Shown one piece after another: positions 1 through 8,811 of a stretch of 26,506 bases of DNA. The notes under the pieces were generated by a model. The model searched no databases and was not told the DNA's origin. It worked only from the letters and a program-made list of their open reading frames with translations. Each line of letters begins with the position of its first letter. Position 1 is the first letter of the stretch. The DNA is from Rhodocyclaceae bacterium (GTDB lineage Bacteria; Pseudomonadota; Gammaproteobacteria; Burkholderiales; Rhodocyclaceae): contig JALNXH010000031.1 in assembly GCA_023230455.1 (NCBI GenBank), forward strand, positions 1 through 26,506, read 5' to 3'. The position numbers and the translations under genes are program-made.

Positions 1-1
1 G

Positions 2-1330
2 CAGACGGTGCATTCCGGCCCGGTGTCGGGCATCGCGGCGAGCGAACACCTGGCCTTGCAGGCCGAACTGGGCAATATCGTCGCCACCGACATGGGCGGC
101 ACCAGCTTCGACATCGGCATCGTCGTTCAGGGAGGGGTCAAGTACTACGACTTCAACCCGGTGATCGACCGCTGGCTGGTCTCGATCCCGATGGTGCATC
201 TGGTCACTCTCGGCGCCGGCGGCGGTTCCATCGCCAAGTTCGACCGCATGTACGGCACGGTGCAGATCGGCCCGGAGAGCGCCGGTTCCGATCCTGGCCC
301 GGCCTGCTACGACCGCGGCGGCATGCGGCCGACGGTGACCGATGCCGACCTGCTGATGGGCTATCTCGATCCGGCCAATTACGCCGCCGGGTCCATCGGC
401 CTCAACCTGCGCCGCGCCAAGCAGGCGATTGAGGATCATCTCTGCGACGACCTCGACATGGAGCTGACCGAAGTCTGCCAGCTGATCAAGCGCACGGTGG
501 ACGCCAACATGGCCAACGGCATCGCCACCGAGCTGCGCACCCGCGGCTACGAGCCGAAGGATTTCACCATCCTCACTTACGGCGGCAACGGCCCTTTGCA
601 CGCTTGCGGCATCGCCGCCGCGCTGGGCGTGGACAAGGTCCTCGCGCCGCCGTTCTCGTCGGTGTTCTCCGCGGTCGGCGCCGGCAACATGAACCAGATG
701 CACATCCACGAGATCAGCACCTGGACCATGCTGTTCGATTCCGGCCGCGCCGCCTTCTTCACCGACTACGCGGCCTTCAACCGCGACGTCGAGGAACTGG
801 AACGCCGCGGCCGCGAAGACCTGCTGCGCCAGGGCATGGAACCCGCCGACATCCGCTACCGGCTCGAACTGGACATGCGCTACGGCAACCAGCGCGTGCA
901 GACGGCGGTGGTCAGCGACCTCACACGGCTGAATTCGCAGGGCGACGTACTGCGCCTGATGAACCTGTTCCACACCCGCTACGGTGAGCGCTTCGGCGAG
1001 GGCAGCCAGTCGCCGGAGGCCGGCGTGCGCATCAACACGCTGCGCGTCTGCGCCTACGTCGAGCAGCCGACGGTGCAGTTCAAGAACCTCGGCATCGATC
1101 CGGCGAAGAACCGCAGCGTCGAGCCGGTGGGCCTGCGCGACTGCTACTTCGTCGGCCACGCGGGCAAGGTGTCGACGCGCCTCTACGACGAGCGGGCACT
1201 GGTCGAAGGCACCCGCATCGACGGCCCGGCCATCGTCACTACCCGCGCCACTACCTATCTGATCGAACCCGGCTGGCGCTACTACGCCGCCGCCCAGGGC
1301 GCGGTCTGGTTCACCCGCGGCGGCCACTGA
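2..1330 (+). CDS. acxA: Ketone (acetone-type) carboxylase beta subunit, HyuA/AcxA family, 5'-truncated
   Basis: The reading frame is open from the left edge, so this is the C-terminal ~442 residues of a protein whose family members are about 700 residues long. The visible part belongs to the hydantoinase A/oxoprolinase/acetone carboxylase beta family. It has an S-G-P-V-S-G segment at the edge, the phosphate-binding motif TDMGGTSFDIG (fragment residues 29-39), GAGGGSI, and the family block GGNGPLHACGIAAALG. In acetone carboxylase the beta subunit binds ATP and helps form the phosphorylated ketone and bicarbonate intermediates. The next gene, starting 27 bp downstream, encodes the partner HyuB/AcxB subunit, and acetoacetyl-CoA synthetase follows, so the substrate is probably acetone or a related small ketone. 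Acetophenone carboxylase and hydantoinase subunits share this fold. The family call is firm; the exact substrate is inferred from neighbours. Confidence 0.8.
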   Translation, partial: QTVHSGPVSGIAASEHLALQAELGNIVATDMGGTSFDIGIVVQGGVKYYDFNPVIDRWLVSIPMVHLVTLGAGGGSIAKFDRMYGTVQIGPESAGSDPGPACYDRGGMRPTVTDADLLMGYLDPANYAAGSIGLNLRRAKQAIEDHLCDDLDMELTEVCQLIKRTVDANMANGIATELRTRGYEPKDFTILTYGGNGPLHACGIAAALGVDKVLAPPFSSVFSAVGAGNMNQMHIHEISTWTMLFDSGRAAFFTDYAAFNRDVEELERRGREDLLRQGMEPADIRYRLELDMRYGNQRVQTAVVSDLTRLNSQGDVLRLMNLFHTRYGERFGEGSQSPEAGVRINTLRVCAYVEQPTVQFKNLGIDPAKNRSVEPVGLRDCYFVGHAGKVSTRLYDERALVEGTRIDGPAIVTTRATTYLIEPGWRYYAAAQGAVWFTRGGH

Positions 1331-1357
1331 AGCGGCCCCATACGTGGAGAAAATGCA

Positions 1358-3634
1358 ATGACCGACATCGTGAATACCCCTGCCTTGGCGCCTGAAGACC
1401 AGGTGCTGCTGGACAAGTTCCTCGCCGACAACCGTCTGTTCCTCGGCCCCGATCCCGAGATCATGCGCAACCACAGCATCGGCCCGCGCACGGCGCTGGA
1501 AGAGGAGTTGCTCTCCAAGCCGCTCGATCTGCACACCATCAATCACGTCCGCGGCGTGGTGACGGCGGCGCTCGACGAGAGCTTCACCATGGTCAACCAG
1601 ATGGGTGCCGCGCCGGGCGCCAAATGGGGCGATCTGGTGACCGCCATCTTCACCGCCAGCGGCGATCTGTCGATCATTGCGCCGCACGGCATCGTCGCTT
1701 TCGCCTCGGTCTGCCACTACCCGATCAAGTTCATCATCAAATACTGGATGAACGATCCGACGGTGGGGGTCAAGGAAGGCGACGGTTTCATCCATAACGA
1801 CGCGCGTTACGGCGGTGTGCATAACACCGATCAGTCGATGATGATGCCGGTGTACTACGAGGGCGAGATCGTCTGCTGGATCAGCTCGACCATCCACGAA
1901 GGCGAGAACGGCGCCTGCGAGCCGGGCGGCATGCCGGCGGCGGCGGAAAGCAAGTTCGACGAAGGCCTCAAGATGCCGCCGTTCAAGGTGGTGGAGAACT
2001 GGCAGATCAAGCGCGATCTGCTCACCTTCCTACAGAACTCGGTGCGCGACCCCAAGCTGCAACTGGAAGACATGAAGGTCAAGCTGCATGCCGTGATGCG
2101 CCTGCGCGAGCGCGTGCTGTCGATCATCGAGCAGTACGGCCGCGACGCGCTGGTGACCACGCTGCGCAAGGGGCTCGAAGACGTCGAAGTCGAGGTCAAG
2201 CGGCGCATCAATGAGTTGCCGGACGGCATCACCCGGGTCAACGCCTTCATGGATTCGACCCTGCGCGAGAACGCCATGCAGAAGCTGACCATGGCAGTGA
2301 TCGTCAAGGGCGACGAGATGACCTGCGACTTCCGCGGTTCCAGCCCGCAGTTCATGAACCGTTCGGTGAATACCAACATCGCCTCGTTCAAGGCGGCGCT
2401 GGTCACCGGCTTCCTGCAGAACATCTGGCCCGACCTGCCGCACGGCATGGGCGTGCTGTCGCCGATCAAGGTGGTGAGCGACCGCAACTCGCTGATCGAC
2501 GCCGACGGCGACATGCCGCAGGCGATGAGCCTGATGCCCTTGTTCAAGGCCTGCACCATTCCCACCGTGCCGCTCAACAAGCTCAACTACAGCCTGCCCC
2601 ATCGCTACACGGCGACCATCGCGCCGCAGTACGACCAGGCGGCGACCTTCATCTACGGCGGCCTCACCCAGCACGGCGACGTCACCGGCAATTTCTGCGG
2701 CGACATCAACGGCTGCGGCCAGGGCGCGCGCTCCAACGCCGACGGCGAGAACGGCTTGTCGCCGGTGTTCGGCTTCATGGCCGATTCGGGCGAGCACGAA
2801 ATCAACGAGGAGGACACGCCGATCATCCGCCTCGGTGCCCAGCGCCTGGCCACCGACCGCGTCGGTTTCGGCAAGTACCGCGGCGGCCTCGGCTACGAGC
2901 AGATCGCCACCATGCGCGGCTCCTACATGTGGGGCTTCATGACCGGCTGCGAGGGCTCCAAGTTCAGCTCCGCGCAGGGCCTGTTCGGCGGTTATTCCTG
3001 CCCGGCCTACCAGCTGTGCAAAATCAAGGGCGTCAATGTTTTCGATGTGCTCGACAAGGACACCGGGGCAATCAAGAGCTTCGACATGCTCTACCTGATG
3101 AACGAGCAGCCGATCCCCGGCGGCAAATACACCAGCCAGGACATGGGCATGACCTTCGAGCTGTGTAACGAGGGCGAGATCTACATGATCTGCCAGGGCG
3201 GCGGCGGCGGTTACGGCGACGTGCTGGAGCGCGACCCCGCGGCGGTGATGAAGGATCTCGCCGAAGAGATGATCTTCCATGAGACGGCGCGCGATATCTT
3301 CAAGGTGGTGTACGACGCCAGCAATCTGGTCGTGGATGTCGAGGCGACCGAGGCATTGCGCGCCGCCGAACGCCGCGCGCGCATCGCGCGCGGCAAGCCG
3401 TTCGACGACTTCGTCGCCGAGTGGGTGACGGAGGAGCCGCCGGCGCATCTGCCCTATTTCGGCAGTTGGGGCGATACGACCAAGATCTTCGCCAACAACG
3501 CCGGCCAGCGCGTGGTGATGGACGCCGACAAGCTACAGGGCGTGTTCATGCCCAATCCGAAGGACGTGCGCATCATGCAGCTGGAGGGCGAGGTGGACGC
3601 GCTCAAGGCCTTGCTCGCGGCGCAGAAGGAGTGA
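1358..3634 (+). CDS. acxB: Ketone (acetone-type) carboxylase alpha subunit, HyuB/AcxB family
   Basis: Complete 758-residue HyuB-family protein, close to the ~770 residues of acetone carboxylase alpha subunits. The start follows a GTGGAGA ribosome site at 1344-1350. The metal-site region is visible: H155-N-T-D158, then H180 in STIHEGENG. The spacing (3, then 22) equals that recalled for the Mn ligands His150, Asp153 and His175 of Xanthobacter acetone carboxylase, which supports a genuine carboxylase with a metal site. The protein would carry the carboxylation chamber and work in a complex with the upstream beta subunit. It ends 4 bp before the acetoacetyl-CoA synthetase start, so the genes are surely co-transcribed. 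The usual acxC gamma gene is not between them. A different ketone substrate cannot be excluded. Confidence 0.82.
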   Translation: MTDIVNTPALAPEDQVLLDKFLADNRLFLGPDPEIMRNHSIGPRTALEEELLSKPLDLHTINHVRGVVTAALDESFTMVNQMGAAPGAKWGDLVTAIFTASGDLSIIAPHGIVAFASVCHYPIKFIIKYWMNDPTVGVKEGDGFIHNDARYGGVHNTDQSMMMPVYYEGEIVCWISSTIHEGENGACEPGGMPAAAESKFDEGLKMPPFKVVENWQIKRDLLTFLQNSVRDPKLQLEDMKVKLHAVMRLRERVLSIIEQYGRDALVTTLRKGLEDVEVEVKRRINELPDGITRVNAFMDSTLRENAMQKLTMAVIVKGDEMTCDFRGSSPQFMNRSVNTNIASFKAALVTGFLQNIWPDLPHGMGVLSPIKVVSDRNSLIDADGDMPQAMSLMPLFKACTIPTVPLNKLNYSLPHRYTATIAPQYDQAATFIYGGLTQHGDVTGNFCGDINGCGQGARSNADGENGLSPVFGFMADSGEHEINEEDTPIIRLGAQRLATDRVGFGKYRGGLGYEQIATMRGSYMWGFMTGCEGSKFSSAQGLFGGYSCPAYQLCKIKGVNVFDVLDKDTGAIKSFDMLYLMNEQPIPGGKYTSQDMGMTFELCNEGEIYMICQGGGGGYGDVLERDPAAVMKDLAEEMIFHETARDIFKVVYDASNLVVDVEATEALRAAERRARIARGKPFDDFVAEWVTEEPPAHLPYFGSWGDTTKIFANNAGQRVVMDADKLQGVFMPNPKDVRIMQLEGEVDALKALLAAQKE

Positions 3635-3638
3635 TGCC

Positions 3639-5678
3639 ATGAGCGATTCGGCGAAGCCCGGAGTGAAGGAAGGCCAGCTGCTGTGGACGCCGCGCCCCGA
3701 ATTTGCGCGCCAGTCCAACGTCGCGCACTACATGGACTGGCTGCACCGCACCGGGCGCAACAGCCCGGCCGACTATGACGCCCTGTGGCGCTGGTCGGTG
3801 AGCGATCTCGAAGGCTTCTGGAGTTCGATCTGGGATTACTTCGAGGTACGCAGCGACACCCCCTACACGCGCGTGCTCGGCGGCAGCGGCATGATGGGCG
3901 CCGAATGGTTCGAAGGTTCGCGGGTGAATTACACCGAGCATCTGCTGCGCTACGAGGAGCGCGCCGCCGCGGGCGAGACGGTGTTCCATCACCTTTCCGA
4001 GTTCCGCCCGCTGGCGACCATGAGTTGGCAGGAACTGGGGCGACAGGTGCGGATTCTGGCCACGCAGTTGCGCGCGCTGGGGGTGAAGCCCGGCGACTGC
4101 ATCGTCTCCTATATGCCCAACATTCCGGAAACGGCGGTGGCGATCATGGCCGCCACCTCGATCGGCGCGGTTTGGTCGTCGGCGGCGCCGGAGTTCGGCG
4201 TCAAGACGGTGATCGAACGCTTCACCCAGATCGGCCCCAAGGTGCTGTTCGCCGCCGACGGCTATCGCTTCGGCGGCAAGGACTTCCGCCGTGAAGCCGA
4301 GGTGCGGCGCATCGTCTCCGAACTGCCGACGCTGGAACGGGTGATCTGGCTGCCCTATCTGGATGCCGGCGGGCCGCTGCCCGACCTGCCCAATGTGCTC
4401 TCCTTCGACGCCCTGATGGATCATCCCGATGTGCTGCGCGAGAATTTCCGCTACGAGCGCGTAGGCCACCGCCATCCGCTTTGGGTGGTGTTCTCCTCCG
4501 GCACCACGGGGCTGCCGAAGCCGATCACCCACAGCCATGTCGGGGTACTGATCGAACACCTGAAGCTGATGCACTTCCACATCAACCTGAAGCCGGGTTC
4601 GACGATGTTCTTCTACAGCACTACCGGCTGGATGATGTGGAACATCCTCATGTCGGCGCTGATGACCGGCGCCGCATCGGTGCTTTACGACGGCAACCCG
4701 GCGTATCCCGAGCCGGATTTCCTTTGGAAGCTCGCTGCCGACACCGGTGCCACGTCCTTCGGCGCCAGCCCCACCTTCGTCCAGATGATGGAAAAGGCCG
4801 GCCTGCGCCCGGGCGAGCAACACGATCTTTCGCGCATGGAAGGCGTGCTGGTCTCCGGCGCGCCCTGCACGCCGGAGACCTTCGACTGGTTCTACCGCTG
4901 CGTCAAGCAGGACCTCTGGGTCACGTCGCAATCCGGCGGCACCGAGATATGCAGTGCCTTCGTCGGTGCAGTGCCGACGCTGCCGGTGTACGCCGGAGAG
5001 ATTCAGACCCGCATTCTCGGCATGGACGTGCATGCCTGGAACGATGCCGGCGAGGAGATTCACGACGAGGTTGGCGAACTGGTGGTGACCAAGCCTTTTC
5101 CGTCGATGCCGATCTATTTCTGGAACGATGTCGACAACAAGCGCTACCGCGAGTCCTACTTCGAGCATTTCCCCGGTGTCTGGCGCCACGGCGATTTCAT
5201 CCGCATCAACGGCCATGGCGGTTGCTATATCTACGGCCGTTCCGACTCGACCCTCAACCGTTACGGCGTGCGCATCGGCACTGCCGAAATCTATCGCGCC
5301 GTCGAGCAGGTGCCCGAAGTGGCCGACAGCCTGATCGTCTGCTGCGAGCTGCCCGGCGGCCATTTTTTCATGCCGCTGTTCCTTCGCCTGAAGCCCGGCA
5401 GCGTGCTCGACGACGGCCTGCGCGCGCGCATTGCGGCGAAGCTGCGGCAGGATTGCAGCCCGCGCCATGTGCCCGACCGCCTCTATGTCGTCGAGGCGAT
5501 TCCCTACACTCTGACCGGCAAGAAGATGGAGGTGCCGGTGCGCAAGATACTCATGGGCTGGCCGCTGGAAAAAGCCGCCAGCCGCGACGCGATGATGAAC
5601 CCGGAAGCCATCGACTGGTTCGTCCGTTTCGCCCAGGAGTCGATCGATTACCAGTGGCGTTCGGCGCCTGACGCCTGA
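3639..5678 (+). CDS. aacS: Acetoacetyl-CoA synthetase (AMP-forming acetoacetate-CoA ligase)
   Basis: This 679-residue ANL-superfamily ligase activates acetoacetate with ATP and CoA to acetoacetyl-CoA, which thiolase can split to two acetyl-CoA. Visible motifs are the phosphate-binding loop FSSGTTGLPKPITHSH near residue 285, FFYSTTGWMMWN, the conserved SQSGGTE, a hinge-region YGRSDSTLNRYGVRIGTAEIY, and the C-terminal catalytic lysine in TLTGKKMEVPVRK (K628). The GWMMWN region and overall length match acetoacetyl-CoA synthetases better than acetyl- or propionyl-CoA synthetases. The start has an AAGGAG site overlapping the stop region of the previous gene. Position directly after the carboxylase makes it the next step of ketone assimilation. 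A beta-keto acid ligase with another substrate, such as benzoylacetate, is the main alternative. Confidence 0.85.
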   Translation: MSDSAKPGVKEGQLLWTPRPEFARQSNVAHYMDWLHRTGRNSPADYDALWRWSVSDLEGFWSSIWDYFEVRSDTPYTRVLGGSGMMGAEWFEGSRVNYTEHLLRYEERAAAGETVFHHLSEFRPLATMSWQELGRQVRILATQLRALGVKPGDCIVSYMPNIPETAVAIMAATSIGAVWSSAAPEFGVKTVIERFTQIGPKVLFAADGYRFGGKDFRREAEVRRIVSELPTLERVIWLPYLDAGGPLPDLPNVLSFDALMDHPDVLRENFRYERVGHRHPLWVVFSSGTTGLPKPITHSHVGVLIEHLKLMHFHINLKPGSTMFFYSTTGWMMWNILMSALMTGAASVLYDGNPAYPEPDFLWKLAADTGATSFGASPTFVQMMEKAGLRPGEQHDLSRMEGVLVSGAPCTPETFDWFYRCVKQDLWVTSQSGGTEICSAFVGAVPTLPVYAGEIQTRILGMDVHAWNDAGEEIHDEVGELVVTKPFPSMPIYFWNDVDNKRYRESYFEHFPGVWRHGDFIRINGHGGCYIYGRSDSTLNRYGVRIGTAEIYRAVEQVPEVADSLIVCCELPGGHFFMPLFLRLKPGSVLDDGLRARIAAKLRQDCSPRHVPDRLYVVEAIPYTLTGKKMEVPVRKILMGWPLEKAASRDAMMNPEAIDWFVRFAQESIDYQWRSAPDA

Positions 5679-5745
5679 CGCCGTCTGAGTTCCGCTGCAA
5701 CCTTCCCCGCGCGGCGGTCCGGAGAGGCGGCGGTTCTAATTTCGG

Positions 5746-7581
5746 CTACTCGAAGTATTTGACCAACTTTTCCAGTTCGTCGGCCGTCTTCTCCAGCTGC
5801 TGCGATGCGGCCCAGGCGCCCTGTACTTCCTCGCGGTTCTGCACGATCAGGCTGGCGACCTGATTCAACTGCGCGGCGACGTCGTCCACCGCAAAGGTCT
5901 GCAAACGCGCCGCGCCGGCCAGTTCCCGTATCTGTTGCGGCAAGGGGCCTTCATCTGCGGGCGGCTGATCCGGCTCCGCCGCTGCCGCCGTTTCGGTGCG
6001 GCGGTCTTCCATCGCGGGCGGGGGCATATCCGGGGTGTCGCCAAAGACGGCCAGCAACTCGGCGGAGATCGGCTCCAGACCGCTGCCCTGCGGTTCGTTC
6101 GTCGCTATGTCTGCGATGTCGGGCTGGCCATCGCCCACCGCCGACTGCATCAGCGCTTCGGCGTTTGCCGCCATGGCGCGCAGGCCGGCGCAGGACTCGC
6201 CGATCGCATCGATGGCCTGATAGATCCGGTCGTGCTGCTCGTCGGAGTGCTCGGCGAGGTTCATCATGGTCCGATTCAGATTGGCGCACTGCCGGTAGAT
6301 CGAGTCCGACGACTGCCGGATCTCGTGCATCATCACTTTCAAATGCATCTGCATCACCGTCACGGCCGCCATCACGCGCCCCGGCTCGCCGTAGCCGTCT
6401 TCATCGACATGGCCGGACAGGTTGCCTTCGGCGATGTCCTCCAGCGCTAGAACCGCTTTCTGTAGCGGCATGACGGTGGCGCGGAAGAAGAAAATGCCGG
6501 CGAAAACCAGCGCCAGGGTGCCGAGGGCGATGCCGGCGACGGCAATTTCGGCGATCGTCCGGTTGCGTTCGGCCACGGCGGTAAATCGTTCGTGGCCTCG
6601 CTGCGACAGATGCTTTAGCAGTACCGATACGTCGGCGTTGGCCGTGTCGTAAAGCGGCGTCACGCGATCGAGCAGAACCGTTTCCGCCTGCGGATAGTCG
6701 CCGCTTTCGAATGCGCGCCGGGCCTCTAGCAGACCTTCCTGGACGTAGCGGTTTCTCGCTTCCCAGTAGCGGTCGGCCAGTGCTTTTTCCGCCTCGCTCC
6801 TGATCCCGCGGGCGTAGGTGTCCCAGAGTCGGTCGATCTCGTTCTTGTTCCGGTCCATCGTTTGTAGGTGGGCGGCCAGCGGGTGATCGTGCCGTGCATC
6901 GGGGTGAGTGAGTGGATTGTGGTGCAACGCCAGCACCATCTGGGCGCGGTTGTCGGCCATCAGGAAATTGATGCGACCGATGGTTTGCACCGGGCTCATC
7001 TCCTCGTCGTGCAACGACTGGATCGCCGAGTTGGACAGATTCAGGCCGGTGATGCCGAGAATACCGCCGGCGACCATCAGCAGGGTGACGAAGAGGATCC
7101 ACAGCGGGATGCCGTTCCTGATCGACAGATGCTTTTTCCAGCCGGCGGCCGTGCTTTCCACCAGCGTTTCCGGCGCCTCCGCGGCGCGCGCGTAGGCCGC
7201 TTCGGCGCCGGCCACGTCGGCGCGCGAGGGGCAGCGGCGCACCGACATGTAGCCGATGATCTTGCCGTTCTTCTTGATCGGGACGATCTTCGCGTCGACC
7301 CAGTAGTGGTCTCCGTTCTTGCAGCGGTTTTTGACTACGCCGTGCCAGGGAAAGCCGCGTTTCAGCGTTTTCCACATGGTTTCGAAGGCCGCCGGCGGCA
7401 TGTCGGGATGGCGAATGATGTTGTGATTGGTGCCGACCAGTTCCTGTTCCGAAAACCCGGAGACTGCGACGAAATCCTTGTTGGCGAAGGTGATGATGCC
7501 CTTGGTATCGGTCTTCGACACCAGGGTCATGGCGGGGTCGAAGAGCTTTTCCTGTCCGCTGACCGGCAAATTGATTTTCAT
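5746..7581 (-). CDS. Aer-like PAS/HAMP membrane receptor lacking the MCP signalling hairpin
   Basis: This 611-residue protein starts at an ATG preceded by GAGGGA. Residues 15-120 form an Aer-type PAS domain (GFSEQELVGTNHNIIRHPDMP, then FPWHGVVKNRCKNGDHYWVDA), the kind that binds FAD and senses redox or oxygen in Aer. A membrane helix at about 157-180, a helical periplasmic region resembling the four-helix-bundle ligand domain (about 181-345), a second helix at about 346-366 and a HAMP domain (about 367-420) follow. The last ~50 residues resemble the C-terminal helix of chemoreceptors. The highly conserved kinase-contact tip and its flanking helices are absent; a Pro/Glu/Ala-rich linker (about 485-548) occupies the space. 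It therefore probably does not control CheA in the normal way. It lies 81 bp downstream of an HD-GYP-type gene in the same direction and is convergent with aacS. Confidence 0.75.
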   Translation of the reverse strand: MKINLPVSGQEKLFDPAMTLVSKTDTKGIITFANKDFVAVSGFSEQELVGTNHNIIRHPDMPPAAFETMWKTLKRGFPWHGVVKNRCKNGDHYWVDAKIVPIKKNGKIIGYMSVRRCPSRADVAGAEAAYARAAEAPETLVESTAAGWKKHLSIRNGIPLWILFVTLLMVAGGILGITGLNLSNSAIQSLHDEEMSPVQTIGRINFLMADNRAQMVLALHHNPLTHPDARHDHPLAAHLQTMDRNKNEIDRLWDTYARGIRSEAEKALADRYWEARNRYVQEGLLEARRAFESGDYPQAETVLLDRVTPLYDTANADVSVLLKHLSQRGHERFTAVAERNRTIAEIAVAGIALGTLALVFAGIFFFRATVMPLQKAVLALEDIAEGNLSGHVDEDGYGEPGRVMAAVTVMQMHLKVMMHEIRQSSDSIYRQCANLNRTMMNLAEHSDEQHDRIYQAIDAIGESCAGLRAMAANAEALMQSAVGDGQPDIADIATNEPQGSGLEPISAELLAVFGDTPDMPPPAMEDRRTETAAAAEPDQPPADEGPLPQQIRELAGAARLQTFAVDDVAAQLNQVASLIVQNREEVQGAWAASQQLEKTADELEKLVKYFE

Positions 7582-7662
7582 CGCAGTTCCCTCAATTCCG
7601 TGGAAGTTGATGTCGGCAAGAAGTTTTCGCCGGTGTGGTTGTGGCGCAGCTGTCCGGATGCC

Positions 7663-8811
7663 TCATTTTGCCCAGACCCGTTTGATGGTGATCGCCGCCG
7701 AGCGGCATTCGGCATACGGCATCAAGCCCACGATTTCGTAGCCCGCTTGTGCCGTTTCGCGGCGGATCGGCTCCGACAGCGCCATCCCGTTCTTTCCGTA
7801 GATGCTGTATACGGTTGCCTCCTCGGCTTTGACCGTGGGCTTCTTGAACACGGCGATTTCGCCGCACTTTAGCCTGACCAGGGTTCCAGGCGGAAACAGG
7901 CCGATCTGGTTGATCAGCGCGTGCGCTATCTCGCCATCGATCTCCGCGTCCTTTTTGAGGTAGATGTCCTTCAATGCGCTTTGCGGGAAGTGGGCCTTGG
8001 CGCGATAGGGACGCGGTTTCACCATTGCCCCGTAGATGTCCGCCACGGCCAGAATTCTGGCTCCGGGGGCAATCAATTCCTGGCGGATACCCGCCGGATA
8101 GCCGCTGCCGTTGAATCGCTCATGATGGCCGCGCACGGCCTGGAGCCAGATCGGGTCGGCGACGCCCGCGGCTTCGAGCAGTGCGACGCTCTCGTTGGGG
8201 TGCTGCTGCAGGCGCAGGCGCAGGGCGTCCGGAAGCGGTCCGGGGTGGCCGTCCAGTTCGGCCTGGATCCGAATCTGTCCGAAATCCCGGGTCAGTGCGG
8301 CGCACACCAGCGACAGCCGCTGGGCCGGATCGAGCCCCTTGCGGCGGGCAATGAGCTCGGTCAATACGGCACCCATCATCTGGTGCACGACGATGTAGGG
8401 GTTGTGGTGATCGAGGCTGGGTGCGGCCAGCGCGCTGTCGAGGTCCTGTTCGCAGAGTTCCTGGACCGCGGCGGCGATCTTGCCGATGCGTGCCGCGACG
8501 TCGATCTGTTCGGGATTCTTCAGCGCCGTGCCGATCACATGCTTGAGATTCAGAATCAGACCGCCAAGTTGCTCGAACGTCGATTGTTCCTCCTCGGCCG
8601 GCGGCGGCGTCTGCGGCGATGCGGCGGTGGCCACGGCTTCGTGCGGGGTGCGGGGTTCGTCGCGTTGCGCGTTGCGGGCGATCAGCCGGTCGACCTGGTC
8701 GGGCATGGTGACCACCACGCCGCGACGCAGCAGCAGGCGCCCGTTCTCGTCGAAGATGGAGAAGGGGAGCGGTTGCCCGAGAACGATATCGGCCGGAACG
8801 ATCTTCTTCAA
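7663..8811 (-). CDS. HD-GYP-type protein with degenerate catalytic site
   Basis: This 382-residue protein has a short N-terminal region typical of HD-GYP proteins (residues 1-50, ending in DENGRLLLRRGVVV), a low-complexity linker with Pro/Glu/Ala, and an HD-GYP core from about 135 to 275. Active HD-GYP enzymes hydrolyse cyclic-di-GMP using a metal centre that includes an H-D pair followed by G-K. Here the segment reads AALTRDFGQI, so His is replaced by R175 and Lys by Q179, while D176 stays. The second half is well kept: H204, HHERFNGSGYP (H229, H230, GYP at 237-239) and D258, with a later Asp changed to G261. Catalysis is doubtful; a binding or regulatory role is possible. The conserved N-terminus forces a TTG start at 8811 with no good ribosome site. 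It follows trpC by 111 bp. Confidence 0.75.
   Translation of the reverse strand: MKKIVPADIVLGQPLPFSIFDENGRLLLRRGVVVTMPDQVDRLIARNAQRDEPRTPHEAVATAASPQTPPPAEEEQSTFEQLGGLILNLKHVIGTALKNPEQIDVAARIGKIAAAVQELCEQDLDSALAAPSLDHHNPYIVVHQMMGAVLTELIARRKGLDPAQRLSLVCAALTRDFGQIRIQAELDGHPGPLPDALRLRLQQHPNESVALLEAAGVADPIWLQAVRGHHERFNGSGYPAGIRQELIAPGARILAVADIYGAMVKPRPYRAKAHFPQSALKDIYLKKDAEIDGEIAHALINQIGLFPPGTLVRLKCGEIAVFKKPTVKAEEATVYSIYGKNGMALSEPIRRETAQAGYEIVGLMPYAECRSAAITIKRVWAK

Noticed and set aside
2030..3448. 472-codon minus-strand frame opposite acxB
   Set aside because: Antisense shadow with repetitive Val/Ala/His/Gly content and no recognisable family.
3603..5468. Long minus-strand open frame (621 codons) opposite aacS
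   Set aside because: It is antisense to a clear acetoacetyl-CoA synthetase, is rich in Arg/His/Ala/Gly typical of GC-rich shadow frames, and shows no domain motif.
5679..5745. Possible shared terminator between convergent aacS and the receptor gene
   Set aside because: The GC-rich stretch only forms short stems and no T-run follows on either strand.
6845..6930. His-rich stretch in the Aer-like receptor's periplasmic region (six His in about 19 residues)
   Set aside because: A similar HPL..H segment is common in four-helix-bundle chemoreceptor domains of betaproteobacteria, so it is not a special metal site claim.
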